Assembly (NCBI GenBank): GCA_017302835.1
Contig: JAFLCC010000003.1
Location: forward strand, 264,721 to 328,720
Reading direction: 5' to 3'
DNA length: 64,000 nucleotides
DNA from: Deltaproteobacteria bacterium
Lineage (GTDB): Bacteria > Bdellovibrionota > Bdellovibrionia > Bdellovibrionales > Bdellovibrionaceae
Notes under the pieces: model-generated
Seen by the model: only the letters and a program-made list of their open reading frames with translations
What the model was told of the DNA's origin: nothing
Database searches by the model: none
Part shown: positions 15,431 through 25,067 of the stretch, in pieces
Numbering within the stretch: the stretch's first letter is position 1
How the letters are laid out: each line of letters opens with the position of its first letter
Translations under genes and position numbers: made by a program

Positions 15431-17425
15431 ATGAGGCTTTTTTCAAAACTTAATTTTTCTATGAAATCAAAGGTGATGTCGATTACTATTGGCGGGGTTT
15501 TTATTTGCTCAACCGTATTGATTTTATATGTCAGTCATCTTTCTGAAAAAGCTCTCACGGCTCAAATTTTGTCAAATTTAAATGGGCTGTCTTCTTCGAA
15601 ATCCAATGAAATTTCAGACTCACTTAAAAAGTTACAACGAGACATAAAAAACTTATCAGACTCCAAATTTATTCAAGATGCTTTGGTTTCTTATGAAAGC
15701 GTTGCTTATGGAACTGGTCTTGATTTAGAGGAAGATTCAAATATTTCTGGAAGTGCTTATTTTAAAACCATTGAGAATAAGTATCTTGAGACTTTTCATG
15801 ATTATTTAAGTTCATTGCCACTTAAATCATTTGCATTAATAATGAAAAATGGATTTACAGTGGCTACAGTGGGTGACGAGCTGTTGTTAGGTAAAAATAT
15901 CTTAAAAGGATCAATGAAAAATAATCCCATTAATGAGTGTCTAAAATCGGCTCTCTCGACTGGTTTTCATTTTACTGGTATTGTCACTGAAAATGGAAAG
16001 AACAAACTATACTTTTGTCAAAGTATAAGTTCCAAATACGATCGGGATGGGTATCAAAAAAACGCACAGATGGGAATTCTAGTTGCTTTGCTAGATTGGA
16101 ATGTTTTAGCAAGAATAAAAGATTTTCATGAGGGGCTGGGTGAAAGCGGTCAGCTTTATATTTCTGACAATGGAAAAGTAATTACCCCTCCAAGACATTT
16201 AAGAGATAGTGATTTAGACTCATTGATGTCAAGGTCTTTAAAAATTTCTACTGTTGAAAATACCGGAACAGATTCTCCCATAAAAACTGGATTTTTAAAT
16301 GAAGAGATTTTGTTTGTGTCTAAAAAAATTGAAATTACTCAAAACGTTGATTGGCATCTTATCGGTCAAATTTCAACAAAGGAAGCCCTTGCTAGCGTTG
16401 TTAATCTTAAAAATTGGTCTTATATCGTCTTAGTGATAGGTTTGGTATTAATCTCATTAATTAGTTGGTATATTGTTACCAAAATAATTAATAAATTTGT
16501 CATTACGGGAAGTGAAGTCAGTAATTGCTCAAGTATTGTAAACACAGCATGTAGTAAATTCACTGACATTTCAGCCACGGTAACAAGCAGCTCTCAGCAG
16601 CAGGCATCTTCACTTCATGAAACATCAGCGAGTGTCGAAGAAATGAATGCCATGGTCGGAAAAACATTAGAAATTTCGAAACAGACTTCTGAAAAATCAA
16701 CTATGTGTACTGAAAAAGCACTCGAAGGAGAATTTAAGATGTCGACGCTTCTTGAGTCTGTTAACGAGGTCGGCAATAAAACATCTGAGTCCTTTGAAAA
16801 GGTACAAACAACTAGTTTAAACAGCTTGAATGAGGTACTTCAGGCGTTTACAAATATTGAATCTAAAACGAAAATGATAAATGAAATTGCCTTTCAAACG
16901 AAGCTGTTAAGTTTCAATGCCTCTGTAGAAGCGGCACGTGCCGGAGAACATGGTAAAGGGTTTTCAGTTGTAGCGCAGGAAGTGGGGCAATTGGCCAATT
17001 CAGTCAATAAATCGGCCAAGGAAATTGACCAACTTCTTGGTATAACTCGGTCGCGAATTTCAGAAATGCTTATCGAAACAAAGAAAACTATGGACAAGGC
17101 GATTAAAGATTCTAAAGACACTGTTGAATCCACCTATTTACATGCAGAAAAAGGATTGCAATTTTTTAAAGAACTTTCGAGTCTTATCAAGCAAATTAAT
17201 GAGGAATCTTTGGCAGTTTCTGGTGCTGCTGATGAACAGTCAAAGGGAATCGGGGAAATAAATAAAGCAATTTTGCAAATTTCTCAATCAAATGAAAAGA
17301 ATGTGAGTATGGTTTTTCAACTTGAAGAGCAAACCAAAAATCTTGTTAAATCAAGTCAACTACTCGATGACTCCTCAAATGAAATGAACCAAATCATCTT
17401 TGGTTCATTGAAAAATGTTGCTTGA
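15431..17425 (+). CDS. methyl-accepting chemotaxis protein
   Basis: A 664-residue transmembrane chemoreceptor. TM1 is at about 15-35 and TM2 at about 331-351. The ~295-residue periplasmic part between them contains a Cache-like pocket (MGILVALLDWNVLARI, GESGQLYISDNGKVITPP). I see no clear HAMP domain after TM2. The cytoplasmic signalling tip reads TKLLSFNASVEAARAGEHGK, a variant of the usual TNLLALNAAIEAARAGE; flanking glutamine/serine-rich helices (SSSQQQASSLHETSASVEEM) contain probable methylation sites. There is no CheB/CheR-tethering pentapeptide at the C-terminus. It follows the secreted sCache gene, probably its operon partner. Confidence 0.92.
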   Translation: MRLFSKLNFSMKSKVMSITIGGVFICSTVLILYVSHLSEKALTAQILSNLNGLSSSKSNEISDSLKKLQRDIKNLSDSKFIQDALVSYESVAYGTGLDLEEDSNISGSAYFKTIENKYLETFHDYLSSLPLKSFALIMKNGFTVATVGDELLLGKNILKGSMKNNPINECLKSALSTGFHFTGIVTENGKNKLYFCQSISSKYDRDGYQKNAQMGILVALLDWNVLARIKDFHEGLGESGQLYISDNGKVITPPRHLRDSDLDSLMSRSLKISTVENTGTDSPIKTGFLNEEILFVSKKIEITQNVDWHLIGQISTKEALASVVNLKNWSYIVLVIGLVLISLISWYIVTKIINKFVITGSEVSNCSSIVNTACSKFTDISATVTSSSQQQASSLHETSASVEEMNAMVGKTLEISKQTSEKSTMCTEKALEGEFKMSTLLESVNEVGNKTSESFEKVQTTSLNSLNEVLQAFTNIESKTKMINEIAFQTKLLSFNASVEAARAGEHGKGFSVVAQEVGQLANSVNKSAKEIDQLLGITRSRISEMLIETKKTMDKAIKDSKDTVESTYLHAEKGLQFFKELSSLIKQINEESLAVSGAADEQSKGIGEINKAILQISQSNEKNVSMVFQLEEQTKNLVKSSQLLDDSSNEMNQIIFGSLKNVA

Positions 17426-17453
17426 AAAATGATTCTTAAAAAATTATTTTGAA

Positions 17454-18320
17454 TTATTTTTTTACAGTAAAAAGTTTATCATCTATATTTGTAACTGATA
17501 TAATAAATTGATTTAAAAAATTACTAAAATTTGAACTATAATCAGGTAAAAATTTCGCAGTAGAAATCTTATTTCCATTTTCATCAAAATATTCAATTCC
17601 TGGAAATTGATTATTATTGAAAGGTTTATAGGCAAGAAATAAAGTTTTTGTAAATACTAATTTGTTGTTTTCATATGCAAAAAAAGACATTTTCAAATTT
17701 TGAATTTCAAAACCATCTCTACTGCTTGGAAATTGATAGATGAGGGTATGAAGGATCGTCGTTTGTTCACTTAGTTTCGCAGAAAACACGATTTGATCTT
17801 CCTTTTTAATCCATTCAAAGAGGGCCTCTTTAAGAAAGATTTTTGCTTCTGAATACTTAGAAAAATTTAACTCAGGAAATTTAAAATTGAGTAAATCTTT
17901 AAGAAGAGAAGCCAATAACGGATCATGAGCTTTCATTTCTTTTAATAGGGTAAATTCAAGCCGGTAATTTTGAATGGACTGTCCACATTCTGCAAAATCA
18001 ATAGTGATCTGAATTTTCTTTTTCTTGATAAGTTCCACCCTCGGGATGTAGGCATGGGAAAATGGAGCATCGCAAATACTTGAAGCTGCATATTGCCAGT
18101 AAGTTGTGAGTTGACGGTTCGGAAAACTGTCATGGAGTCTTTTCATTTTACTGTTAAAGTTAGAAGACAGTAAGTTGTAATAATAAAAGGCATCAGCAAT
18201 ATTTTTCGGAAAGACTTCCGCCTGCGCCTGATTAAAAAACTTGGCAATTTCGAAAAAAAGTAGGAAAGCTATTAGAAAAAAGTTCTTTTTATTGAGGTCT
18301 GAAGTCTTGAATAGATCCAT
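17454..18320 (-). CDS. hypothetical secreted protein (third gene of exported-protein operon)
   Basis: The start is placed at the ATG at 18320, directly before a signal peptide (LNKKNFFLIAFLLFFEIAKF, ending QAQA). An in-frame ATG 57 bases upstream would add a non-signal-like extension and lie deeper in the preceding gene. The mature ~255 residues are alpha/beta with aromatic-rich strands and two cysteines and match nothing I recognise. The gene overlaps the 3' end of the upstream gene by 32 bases, so it is co-expressed with the two larger exported proteins before it. It converges on the chemoreceptor gene. Confidence 0.6.
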   Translation of the reverse strand: MDLFKTSDLNKKNFFLIAFLLFFEIAKFFNQAQAEVFPKNIADAFYYYNLLSSNFNSKMKRLHDSFPNRQLTTYWQYAASSICDAPFSHAYIPRVELIKKKKIQITIDFAECGQSIQNYRLEFTLLKEMKAHDPLLASLLKDLLNFKFPELNFSKYSEAKIFLKEALFEWIKKEDQIVFSAKLSEQTTILHTLIYQFPSSRDGFEIQNLKMSFFAYENNKLVFTKTLFLAYKPFNNNQFPGIEYFDENGNKISTAKFLPDYSSNFSNFLNQFIISVTNIDDKLFTVKK

Positions 18321-19371
18321 TGAGCACATCCAATAAAATTTGTTCAATATCGTTTCGGGCTTCAGGGTAATTTCCATTGATCAATTTTAATCGAATGTCC
18401 TCAAGTTGCCGTGAAAGTTTAGAGTATCGTTGTCCCGATGTGATCACTTCCGTGGATGGAAAAAATTCAATTATCTTTTTTAAAATTGAAGATATGACAT
18501 TGGCGTAGGCATAATTTAAAAAATACCCACTGTAATAACTATCAAAAGTTTTTTTGGAAATAAGTTCTTTATCAACTCCTTGAAAATACTTTTCGCCTTC
18601 TTTGCTGATATCAGCATAGAGTAGAACACTGTTATTAAAAATTCTTGTGAAATAAGAGTTATAAAAGTCATAGGAAAAAGAAAATGGATTGAGTTTAACG
18701 GAGATAAATACTCTTTCTGTGTTTTTTTGTTCTATAATCTCAATAATTTCTTGATCAGAAAGAATCATTTTAATTTGTGTTGTCTCATAACCAAGATAAA
18801 GATATTTCTGGATGGAGTATTTAAAAATGACCCGACCTTGATGATCTGCTAATTCGTAGGTTTTATTTAATTCTTGATTTTCAAGAGAAAGCTTCCTTTT
18901 GAAATCAAGAACTTCTTTCTTAGTAAGAGGTTTTAAATTCTTTCCTTCTTGATAAAGTCTTTCTTGAAACAAGAACTTGTTGTCACATCCTGTGTAAGTA
19001 ATGAATTCAGATAGGTTCTCTAAACTATGAGGAGTTGTTAGTTGGTTCTGGTAGCTAATAGTGCTGACAACGGTATTTTTAGAGGGAGTCGTCTTGCTGC
19101 AACCAGTGGCATCTTCAGAAATAAAATGAATTTCATTAGAGTTAGTTTGGTTATAGGAATAATTGTCAGTCATTTGTTTCATTTTTAATTTTAGATCCTT
19201 GAAAACTTCTGCTTCAATATCTTCTGAAAAACGATTTATGGTAGCATGAGAGTCATTCAATAGATTTAAGACAGATTGTATATTAAAGCTCTCTCCAAAA
19301 GAATACAGACTGGTTAATAGACAAATAAAAAGAACTAAAATAGGAGCAAGTCTACTTTTATTACCTTGCAC
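18289..19371 (-). CDS. hypothetical secreted protein (second gene of exported-protein operon)
   Basis: A 360-residue protein with a signal peptide (LAPILVLFICLLTSLYSFGE), rich in asparagine, serine and tyrosine. The middle contains beta-strand repeats (VIFKYSIQKYLYLGYETTQI, ISVKLNPFSFSYDFYNSYF). A helical C-terminus (LSRQLEDIRLKLINGNYPEA) could be a short TPR-like or coiled element. The start overlaps the end of the upstream gene by 11 bases. No catalytic motif or known family is visible. It probably works with its two operon partners at the cell envelope. Confidence 0.6.
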   Translation of the reverse strand: MQGNKSRLAPILVLFICLLTSLYSFGESFNIQSVLNLLNDSHATINRFSEDIEAEVFKDLKLKMKQMTDNYSYNQTNSNEIHFISEDATGCSKTTPSKNTVVSTISYQNQLTTPHSLENLSEFITYTGCDNKFLFQERLYQEGKNLKPLTKKEVLDFKRKLSLENQELNKTYELADHQGRVIFKYSIQKYLYLGYETTQIKMILSDQEIIEIIEQKNTERVFISVKLNPFSFSYDFYNSYFTRIFNNSVLLYADISKEGEKYFQGVDKELISKKTFDSYYSGYFLNYAYANVISSILKKIIEFFPSTEVITSGQRYSKLSRQLEDIRLKLINGNYPEARNDIEQILLDVLNGSIQDFRPQ

Positions 19372-20839
19372 CGTTCACTCCTGATGGATCTGCATAAGGA
19401 GTGATAAACTGCTTTTTGTAATCGCGGTTATCTTTAATGAAAAATTTTAAATTTTTTATATATCTTAATTCCGGCTGACTTTCGGTGTCAGCTCCAATTT
19501 CTAAAATTAATCGAGGAGATAAACATAATTTTCCATTTTGCTTACATCGATTGTCAAAATCATCTACAAAATTATAAAATACGGGTTGAGAAGCCAAATC
19601 CTGGGCTTGAATTTTTTTATCAAGAACAACTAAATTATCAAAATCAGGGTTGGTTATCCGAAGAGTTAGATACTTATCATAGTTGGACTGAGTTAAAAAT
19701 TTTGCATCAAGCTGGAGCCCTGTTTTTTTACCATAGGAATCCAAGATCCCGCCATCGACCTTGTAAGCTAAAACATGACTCATCAGATCTTGGAGACTGT
19801 TGTCGTCTCCAAGGGGAAGAGCTTTGATTTCAGCTTCGGTGAGAGAATAATCCTTTGTCAGAGAATTTTGATTTTCATCCACAAGTTCTACAGATATTGA
19901 AAAAAGAAGATTTACCTCCGAGGAATCAGCCACTTTATCTCTAAAAAAGATGAGGCTTTCTTTGTCTGATTTTGACTTCATATAAACGCTATTGACGGCA
20001 AGAATTCTGGTTTTTCCAGGCTCGAGGTCAAAGTTCATCGATCCTAAATTAAAGGCTGCCAGCAGGGAATTAGGTTCGTTAGTTGGTTGAGAATACCTGA
20101 TACTTAAATTTTTAAAACGAACCAGTTTATTTTCTGAAACAAAAACTTTTCCATATACCGAAAAACCGACGGTTTCTTTATCTGTATTGATGGACTTATC
20201 ATTGGCTCTGTACAGAATTGAACTGCTATCCGTATTTAAATCATCCTCGCTTCTTTTTAAAAGCGCCCAGCTAGCGGCTTTATGAGACCAGGCTTGTGTT
20301 TTAGAAAAGTCGAAGGCCAGTTTGAAAATACTGGAAGCTAGATTTCCAAAATTAAAATCGAATTTAATTCCGCCAAGCAGGGTGTTTCCTATATTAACGG
20401 TATCCAAATTTGATTTTTTTCGATCTTTATTGTAGGAACCTCCAAGGCTAAAGCGAAAGAGATCCAGGCCTTGAGTTTCAACGGCATGAACTTGCACAAA
20501 AACGATGACTTGTCCTCCCACATTTTTCACAAAGGTCGGTTTTTTATCTAGCTTTAGGATTCTCGATTTTAAAGCATTTAGAGTTTTTGAATCAGCAGAA
20601 TAGAAAATAACCTGGTTATCATCACTGGAGGCTTGAAGAATATCTGGATAGAGAGGTACGCCTGTTTTGTAGACTTCAATAAGTAACTTATTTCTTAACG
20701 AAGCGGCTGAGATATTTACGGGAGAATAGTAGCAGACTTGGTCGCACTCAATAGAGTTGGTTATTTCACTGGCAGAGTTAGAACAGGTCATAAAAAGAGA
20801 AATTAAAAATAAACATAAAGTACTGATTTTCGTAGTCAT
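19361..20839 (-). CDS. exported protein with weak secretin-like features (first gene of operon)
   Basis: The ATG at 20839 is preferred: GGGAAGGT lies just upstream and it leads into a signal peptide (STLCLFLISLFMTCSNSAS). Residues about 45-150 show an N-domain-like alpha/beta segment followed by VGGQVIVFVQVHAVETQG, which resembles the strand opening the secretin domain in GspD/PilQ proteins (V-x-V-x-x-x-I-x-E). Strands with phenylalanine- and glycine-rich pattern follow (FRFSLGGSY, LLGGIKFDFNFG). The LEPGKT segment near residue 270 recalls the conserved secretin loop. The evidence is suggestive only. It heads a three-gene operon of exported proteins. Confidence 0.5.
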   Translation of the reverse strand: MTTKISTLCLFLISLFMTCSNSASEITNSIECDQVCYYSPVNISAASLRNKLLIEVYKTGVPLYPDILQASSDDNQVIFYSADSKTLNALKSRILKLDKKPTFVKNVGGQVIVFVQVHAVETQGLDLFRFSLGGSYNKDRKKSNLDTVNIGNTLLGGIKFDFNFGNLASSIFKLAFDFSKTQAWSHKAASWALLKRSEDDLNTDSSSILYRANDKSINTDKETVGFSVYGKVFVSENKLVRFKNLSIRYSQPTNEPNSLLAAFNLGSMNFDLEPGKTRILAVNSVYMKSKSDKESLIFFRDKVADSSEVNLLFSISVELVDENQNSLTKDYSLTEAEIKALPLGDDNSLQDLMSHVLAYKVDGGILDSYGKKTGLQLDAKFLTQSNYDKYLTLRITNPDFDNLVVLDKKIQAQDLASQPVFYNFVDDFDNRCKQNGKLCLSPRLILEIGADTESQPELRYIKNLKFFIKDNRDYKKQFITPYADPSGVNGAR

Positions 20840-21006
20840 AGACCTTCCCAAATTAAATGTAATCATCAAAAATAATCAAAGAACTTTAGTTTATTATTCT
20901 TAACAATGTCCACCTTAGAAATTTGGACAGCTTGTCAAGATTGATCGCGCCGAAGTGTCAAAATTAGCTTTGAAGGATAGGCTTGTCATTGTGTTAAGAA
21001 GTTACT

Positions 21007-21783
21007 ATGGTAATTCAGATGATTGAAAATGTGATTGTTTTTACAGATGGAGCCTGTAGCGGGAATCCTGGCCCAGGGGGCTGGGCAAGCATTATATGTT
21101 ACGATGGCAAAGAAGTTTTAGAATTGGCTGGAGCGAAGAAATCGACAACAAATAATCAAATGGAAATGTTCAGTGTTCTTGAGTCGTTAAAAGAGGTACT
21201 TGAAAAAAAAACTGGGATACAAAAAGACACTCGAATCCATATTTATACTGATTCTACTTATGTGATTAATGGTGCTACCAAATGGATGTGGGGTTGGTCT
21301 AGAAAAAATTGGATGAATTCAGAAGGTAAGCCGGTAGCCAATAAAGAAATCTGGGAGCAATTTTTTTTTCATATTAAAAATAATCGGCAAAGAATAAATT
21401 GGAATTATGTGCGGGGGCATACGGGAGTTATTGGCAATGAAAGATGTGATGAAATAGCGGTGTCCTATTCTCGTGGTGATGAGATTTATTTGTATCAAGG
21501 AGATTATGAGGATTATCCTTATAAAATATTTCCCTTGCCAAAGGTGGAACTTTTACCGGAGCCAAAGTTTGGGAATAAAACAAAAGTTGGTGATAACGCA
21601 AATGGTACTGCTACGGTCGCTTATTATCTAAGTTTTATTAATGGTGTTGTTAGTCGACATCCAACTTGGAGTGAATGTGAAATGAAAGTTAAAGGACAAC
21701 CGGGTGCCAAATATAAGAAAATTAAAGATCCCCTTGAAGAACAACTCACTTTAAAAGGTTGGGGTTGTGAAAATAAAAAATAA
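21007..21783 (+). CDS. rnhA: ribonuclease HI with C-terminal RNA/DNA-hybrid-binding (viroplasmin-like) domain
   Basis: RNase HI cleaves RNA in RNA/DNA hybrids. The catalytic carboxylates are present: D in FTDGACSGNPGPGGWA, E in TTNNQMEMFSVLESL, D in IYTDSTYVINGATKWM, and D in GNERCDEIA. After a ~40-residue linker, residues about 200-250 (YYLSFINGVVSRHPTWSECE, then VKGQPGAKYKKI) match the hybrid-binding/caulimovirus viroplasmin fold that is normally at the N-terminus of eukaryotic-type RNase H1. Here it is at the C-terminus, an inverted order. Length 258 versus ~150 for E. coli RnhA. A second in-frame ATG four codons on is a possible start. Confidence 0.9.
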   Translation: MVIQMIENVIVFTDGACSGNPGPGGWASIICYDGKEVLELAGAKKSTTNNQMEMFSVLESLKEVLEKKTGIQKDTRIHIYTDSTYVINGATKWMWGWSRKNWMNSEGKPVANKEIWEQFFFHIKNNRQRINWNYVRGHTGVIGNERCDEIAVSYSRGDEIYLYQGDYEDYPYKIFPLPKVELLPEPKFGNKTKVGDNANGTATVAYYLSFINGVVSRHPTWSECEMKVKGQPGAKYKKIKDPLEEQLTLKGWGCENKK

Positions 21784-21818
21784 AAAATCTAAGGGCAGTT
21801 TTTAATCAAGTCATGTTT

Positions 21819-22439
21819 TCAAAATTCTAAAGTGGCTGAGCCGACGGGGCCAGTGACAGTCATTTTGATTTCTTTAAAAGATTCAATATTTTTTACGGCA
21901 ACTGGAAAAATAACAGAATAGGGTGTTGCAAATCTATTGTGATAGGCATAGATTCCTTGGATTTCTTCAGTAAGCAATTTTATTTTTTTTGTTTTACCTT
22001 CATAACGTTTTCCACCCACATCTAGAAATATTTTCCAAAGAGTTTGGTTTTTATGTAAATCATCATGTTTTCTTTCTGGAGTGAAAAAACTGACAAAAAA
22101 CTCTGTCTCTTTTTTTAATTTTTCTTCCGATTTTACCTTTTCTTGGGTGTATTTGTTTTCATCCCACAGATAGAGCCGTGCCATTTGATCCATTTGAGCT
22201 GCAGCCACTTTTGAAGTTATCAGAGTAGCCGTGATATCCATGGAGTTGTATAGACCTGAATAAATTTGTTTTTGTCTGGTGTGGCTTGAAAGGACGTTCT
22301 GAAATTCTGATTCAGAGATAAGTTGAATACTGGGTGAGATGGCATCTTTGGTCGTTGTGCAGGAGATGATTCCTGCACCTGAAAAGAATAGAAATAAAAT
22401 GGACTTTCTTAAAAATTTTAATAGTCTAAATAGCTTCAT
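21819..22439 (-). CDS. hypothetical lipoprotein
   Basis: A basic start, hydrophobic core and lipobox (LFLFFSGAGIISC) predict a lipid-anchored 206-residue protein. The mature part has a helical region with many lysines (EEKLKKETEFFVSFFTPERK) followed by beta strands (YSVIFPVAVKNIE, IKMTVTGPVGSATLEF). No family is recognised. It overlaps the upstream alpha/beta hydrolase by four bases (ATGA), so it is the last gene of the nadB-hydrolase-lipoprotein operon. Confidence 0.65.
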   Translation of the reverse strand: MKLFRLLKFLRKSILFLFFSGAGIISCTTTKDAISPSIQLISESEFQNVLSSHTRQKQIYSGLYNSMDITATLITSKVAAAQMDQMARLYLWDENKYTQEKVKSEEKLKKETEFFVSFFTPERKHDDLHKNQTLWKIFLDVGGKRYEGKTKKIKLLTEEIQGIYAYHNRFATPYSVIFPVAVKNIESFKEIKMTVTGPVGSATLEF

Positions 22440-23302
22440 TTCATAAACCCTTCGAGAAACTTTTTTAAATCCTTATAGACATTTTCCCTATGAATATCAT
22501 TAAACATTTCATGTCTTGCGCCTTCGCCATAAAAAAGAATTCGCTTTTCTTTACTGCTTATCTTTTGGAAAAAATTCTTTGCAGCCTCCACAGAGACGAC
22601 GGGGTCTGACTCTGAAATTTGAATCAGAGTCGGAATTTTAATATTTGCTGCGTGGGAATTTATAACTTCAAAGGCTTCGATCATTCCTAAATAGATACCA
22701 GAGGATATTAAATCATGTCGAAGCGTGTCCTTTTCAAATTCTTTTATAACGGCAGGGTCTCTGGTTAACATGGGGTTGCTGATTTCATTCCAAAGGGTGT
22801 ACTTGGGAAAGACTAAGTTGAGTATTTTAGAGGCGGTATCTTTATAGGCAGGAACAGGAAGCGAAAATCCAAATAAAGGAGCGCTCAACGCCTGTGCCTC
22901 AGGTTTGAAATCAGGATGAGATATAAAATATTTATTTTGAATCAACGCCCCCATGGAATGGGCTAAATAAACGGTGGGAAGATTTTCAGAATTTAGTTTT
23001 TCTAACTTGCTAATGAAAACTTCAAAATCGTATAAATAATCATTGAAAGATTCGACATAGCCCCTTTTTCCTTCGCTCCGCCCATGGCCACGCAAGTCCC
23101 AAGCGGTGAAGTTAATATTTTCATTTCTGAAAAAATGAATCAGTCGATGATAGCATTCGGAGTGCTCACCATGTCCATGGGTAATGACAACATGGAGTTT
23201 AGGATCTGGGACGATCCAAGTTTGAAAAAAAATCTGGGTTTCTTTATAGCTATTAAAGAAACCTTCTTTTTGAATATATTTATTTTTGTCATCAGCTTTC
23301 AT
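22436..23302 (-). CDS. alpha/beta hydrolase, monoacylglycerol lipase/lysophospholipase type
   Basis: The 288-residue protein has the serine aminopeptidase S33 / lysophospholipase pattern: oxyanion segment THGHGEHS, DLRGHGRSEG, nucleophile elbow AHSMGA (Ser), a late aspartate in ISESDPVVS and a final histidine in GARHEMFND. This fits the MGL/PldB family that cleaves monoacylglycerols or lysophospholipids. No signal peptide is seen, so it is probably cytoplasmic or membrane-associated. It starts 11 bp after nadB and overlaps the following lipoprotein gene by four bases. Confidence 0.85.
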   Translation of the reverse strand: MKADDKNKYIQKEGFFNSYKETQIFFQTWIVPDPKLHVVITHGHGEHSECYHRLIHFFRNENINFTAWDLRGHGRSEGKRGYVESFNDYLYDFEVFISKLEKLNSENLPTVYLAHSMGALIQNKYFISHPDFKPEAQALSAPLFGFSLPVPAYKDTASKILNLVFPKYTLWNEISNPMLTRDPAVIKEFEKDTLRHDLISSGIYLGMIEAFEVINSHAANIKIPTLIQISESDPVVSVEAAKNFFQKISSKEKRILFYGEGARHEMFNDIHRENVYKDLKKFLEGFMK

Positions 23303-23313
23303 TAAGAACTAGT

Positions 23314-24951
23314 TTAACTTAATCCTCTTAAAAGAATAGTATTTTGTGGTTTAGTATTTAGGTCCTGTTCTGGACTATAAAATGGATAATCCAGATTAAA
23401 GTGGATGCCTCGGGACTCGGTTCTTTTGAGGGCGCATTCAACAGACAAATCGGCAACAATAGCAATATTCCGCAGTTCGAGGATATCACTATGAATTCGG
23501 TACTCAGAGTAATACTCTTTTACTTCTTGAAGGATATTTTTAAGTCTTGCCTGGGCTCTTAACAGGCGTTTGGTAGAGCGAACGATCCCCATATAATTCC
23601 ACATTAGTTGGCGGATTTCAGCCCACATGTGATGGATCACAATCATCTCATCATCATCTGGCTTTTCTGGATAATGCCAAGGCCGCGGTGGGTGATCGAA
23701 CAAAACACTAGGATTCTGTTGGATGCTGAGATAACAATTGTGAGCCATGGCCAAACATTCTAGTAAGGAGTTTGACGCCAAACGATTGGCTCCATGCAAT
23801 CCGGTGCAGGCAGCCTCGCCAAGACACCAGAGATTTTTAATGTCCGTTTGTCCATTTTCATCAGTGAGGACCCCACCACATAAGTAATGTGCCGCGGGAA
23901 CAACAGGTATTGGTTTCTTTGTTAAATCAATTTGAAATTCTAAACATTTTTTATAGATGGCTGGAAACCGTGAAGTTAAATAATTTTTATCTAGATGAGT
24001 CATATCAAGGTAAACGCAGGGGTCCCCTGATTTTTTCATCTCCGCATCGATGGATCGGGCGACAATATCCCTGGGAGCAAGGGATCCAAGCGGGTGGTAT
24101 TTTTTCATAAAAGCCACGCCTGTGGACGTCTTAAGCTCTCCGCCTTCTCCCCTTAAAGCTTCAGAGATCAGAAAATTTCTTGAGTCTGCATGATAAAGGC
24201 AGGTTGGATGAAATTGCATAAATTCTAAGTTAGCGACTCTTGCCCCAGCTCGATAGGCCATGGCAATTCCATCACCAGTAGCCCCACTCCAGTTGGTAGT
24301 GTAGAGATAAACTTTTCCCGCACCTCCCGTGCAAAGAATAACTTCTTTAGCTAGAAAGCTATGAACTAAATTGGTGGTTTTGTTTAAAGCATAACAACCA
24401 ACACAGCGGGAGGGAGACATATCATAAATATCGATTTGTTTATTTAAGATCAGATCGATAACGAAAGTTTTTTCATATATTTTAATGCGAGGATTTTCTA
24501 AAACATTTTTAAATAATTGAGTGTGAATATGCAATCCTGTTTGATCTTCAAAGTGTAATATCCGTCGTTGGGAATGGCCCCCTTCTTTGGTCAGATCAAC
24601 CTCCAAAGAATCAGTAGATTCAGTCAGTGAGTCTTTCTTCTTCTTATCAAAGCTAACTCCCCAGTTTGCCAATTCTTCAATTCTATCAGGAGCTTGAGTT
24701 ATATAATTTTCGACCGTGTTCCTGCTGCAAAGACCGGCTCCGGCCATCAAGGTATCCTGTATATGGGAAGCGAAACTGTCTTCTGAGGAAATCACGGCAG
24801 CAATCCCACCCTGGGCCCAGGTCGAGTTAGCAGATGTCGAAGTGTCTTTGGTCAAAATGGTGACTGAACCAATAGAAGAAAGTTTGAGTGCGGAAGCTAA
24901 GGCTGCTAGGCCCGATCCAATTATCAAAAAATCAGATTTGAAATCACTCAT
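23314..24951 (-). CDS. nadB: L-aspartate oxidase
   Basis: NadB oxidises L-aspartate to iminoaspartate, the first step of de novo NAD synthesis. The start is ATG 24951 (545 residues), preceded by AAGGAACT and leading directly into the FAD-binding motif IIGSGLAALASALKL; an upstream in-frame ATG would add a hydrophobic stretch absent from the family. Other hallmarks are STWAQGGIAAV, EFMQFHPTCLYH, SEALRGEGGEL, PAAHYLCGGV and GEAACTGLHGANRLASNSLL, matching the FAD and active-site segments of the succinate dehydrogenase/NadB family. nadA and nadC are not in the window. It heads an operon with a lysophospholipase-like gene. Confidence 0.93.
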   Translation of the reverse strand: MSDFKSDFLIIGSGLAALASALKLSSIGSVTILTKDTSTSANSTWAQGGIAAVISSEDSFASHIQDTLMAGAGLCSRNTVENYITQAPDRIEELANWGVSFDKKKKDSLTESTDSLEVDLTKEGGHSQRRILHFEDQTGLHIHTQLFKNVLENPRIKIYEKTFVIDLILNKQIDIYDMSPSRCVGCYALNKTTNLVHSFLAKEVILCTGGAGKVYLYTTNWSGATGDGIAMAYRAGARVANLEFMQFHPTCLYHADSRNFLISEALRGEGGELKTSTGVAFMKKYHPLGSLAPRDIVARSIDAEMKKSGDPCVYLDMTHLDKNYLTSRFPAIYKKCLEFQIDLTKKPIPVVPAAHYLCGGVLTDENGQTDIKNLWCLGEAACTGLHGANRLASNSLLECLAMAHNCYLSIQQNPSVLFDHPPRPWHYPEKPDDDEMIVIHHMWAEIRQLMWNYMGIVRSTKRLLRAQARLKNILQEVKEYYSEYRIHSDILELRNIAIVADLSVECALKRTESRGIHFNLDYPFYSPEQDLNTKPQNTILLRGLS

Positions 24952-25067
24952 GAGTTCCTTTAAAAAACCCTTGCTTGATTCTTTCCGAATATTAAAAGTA
25001 CAATAAATCAGAATCAGAAGGACGTAGTTAATTGGCAAAAGTTTTAAAGTGAATATAGGAATTAAAT

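Noticed and set aside
24952..25038. Longer N-terminus for NadB
   Set aside because: The family starts just before the GSGLAA FAD motif, and ATG 24951 is preceded by AAGGAACT.
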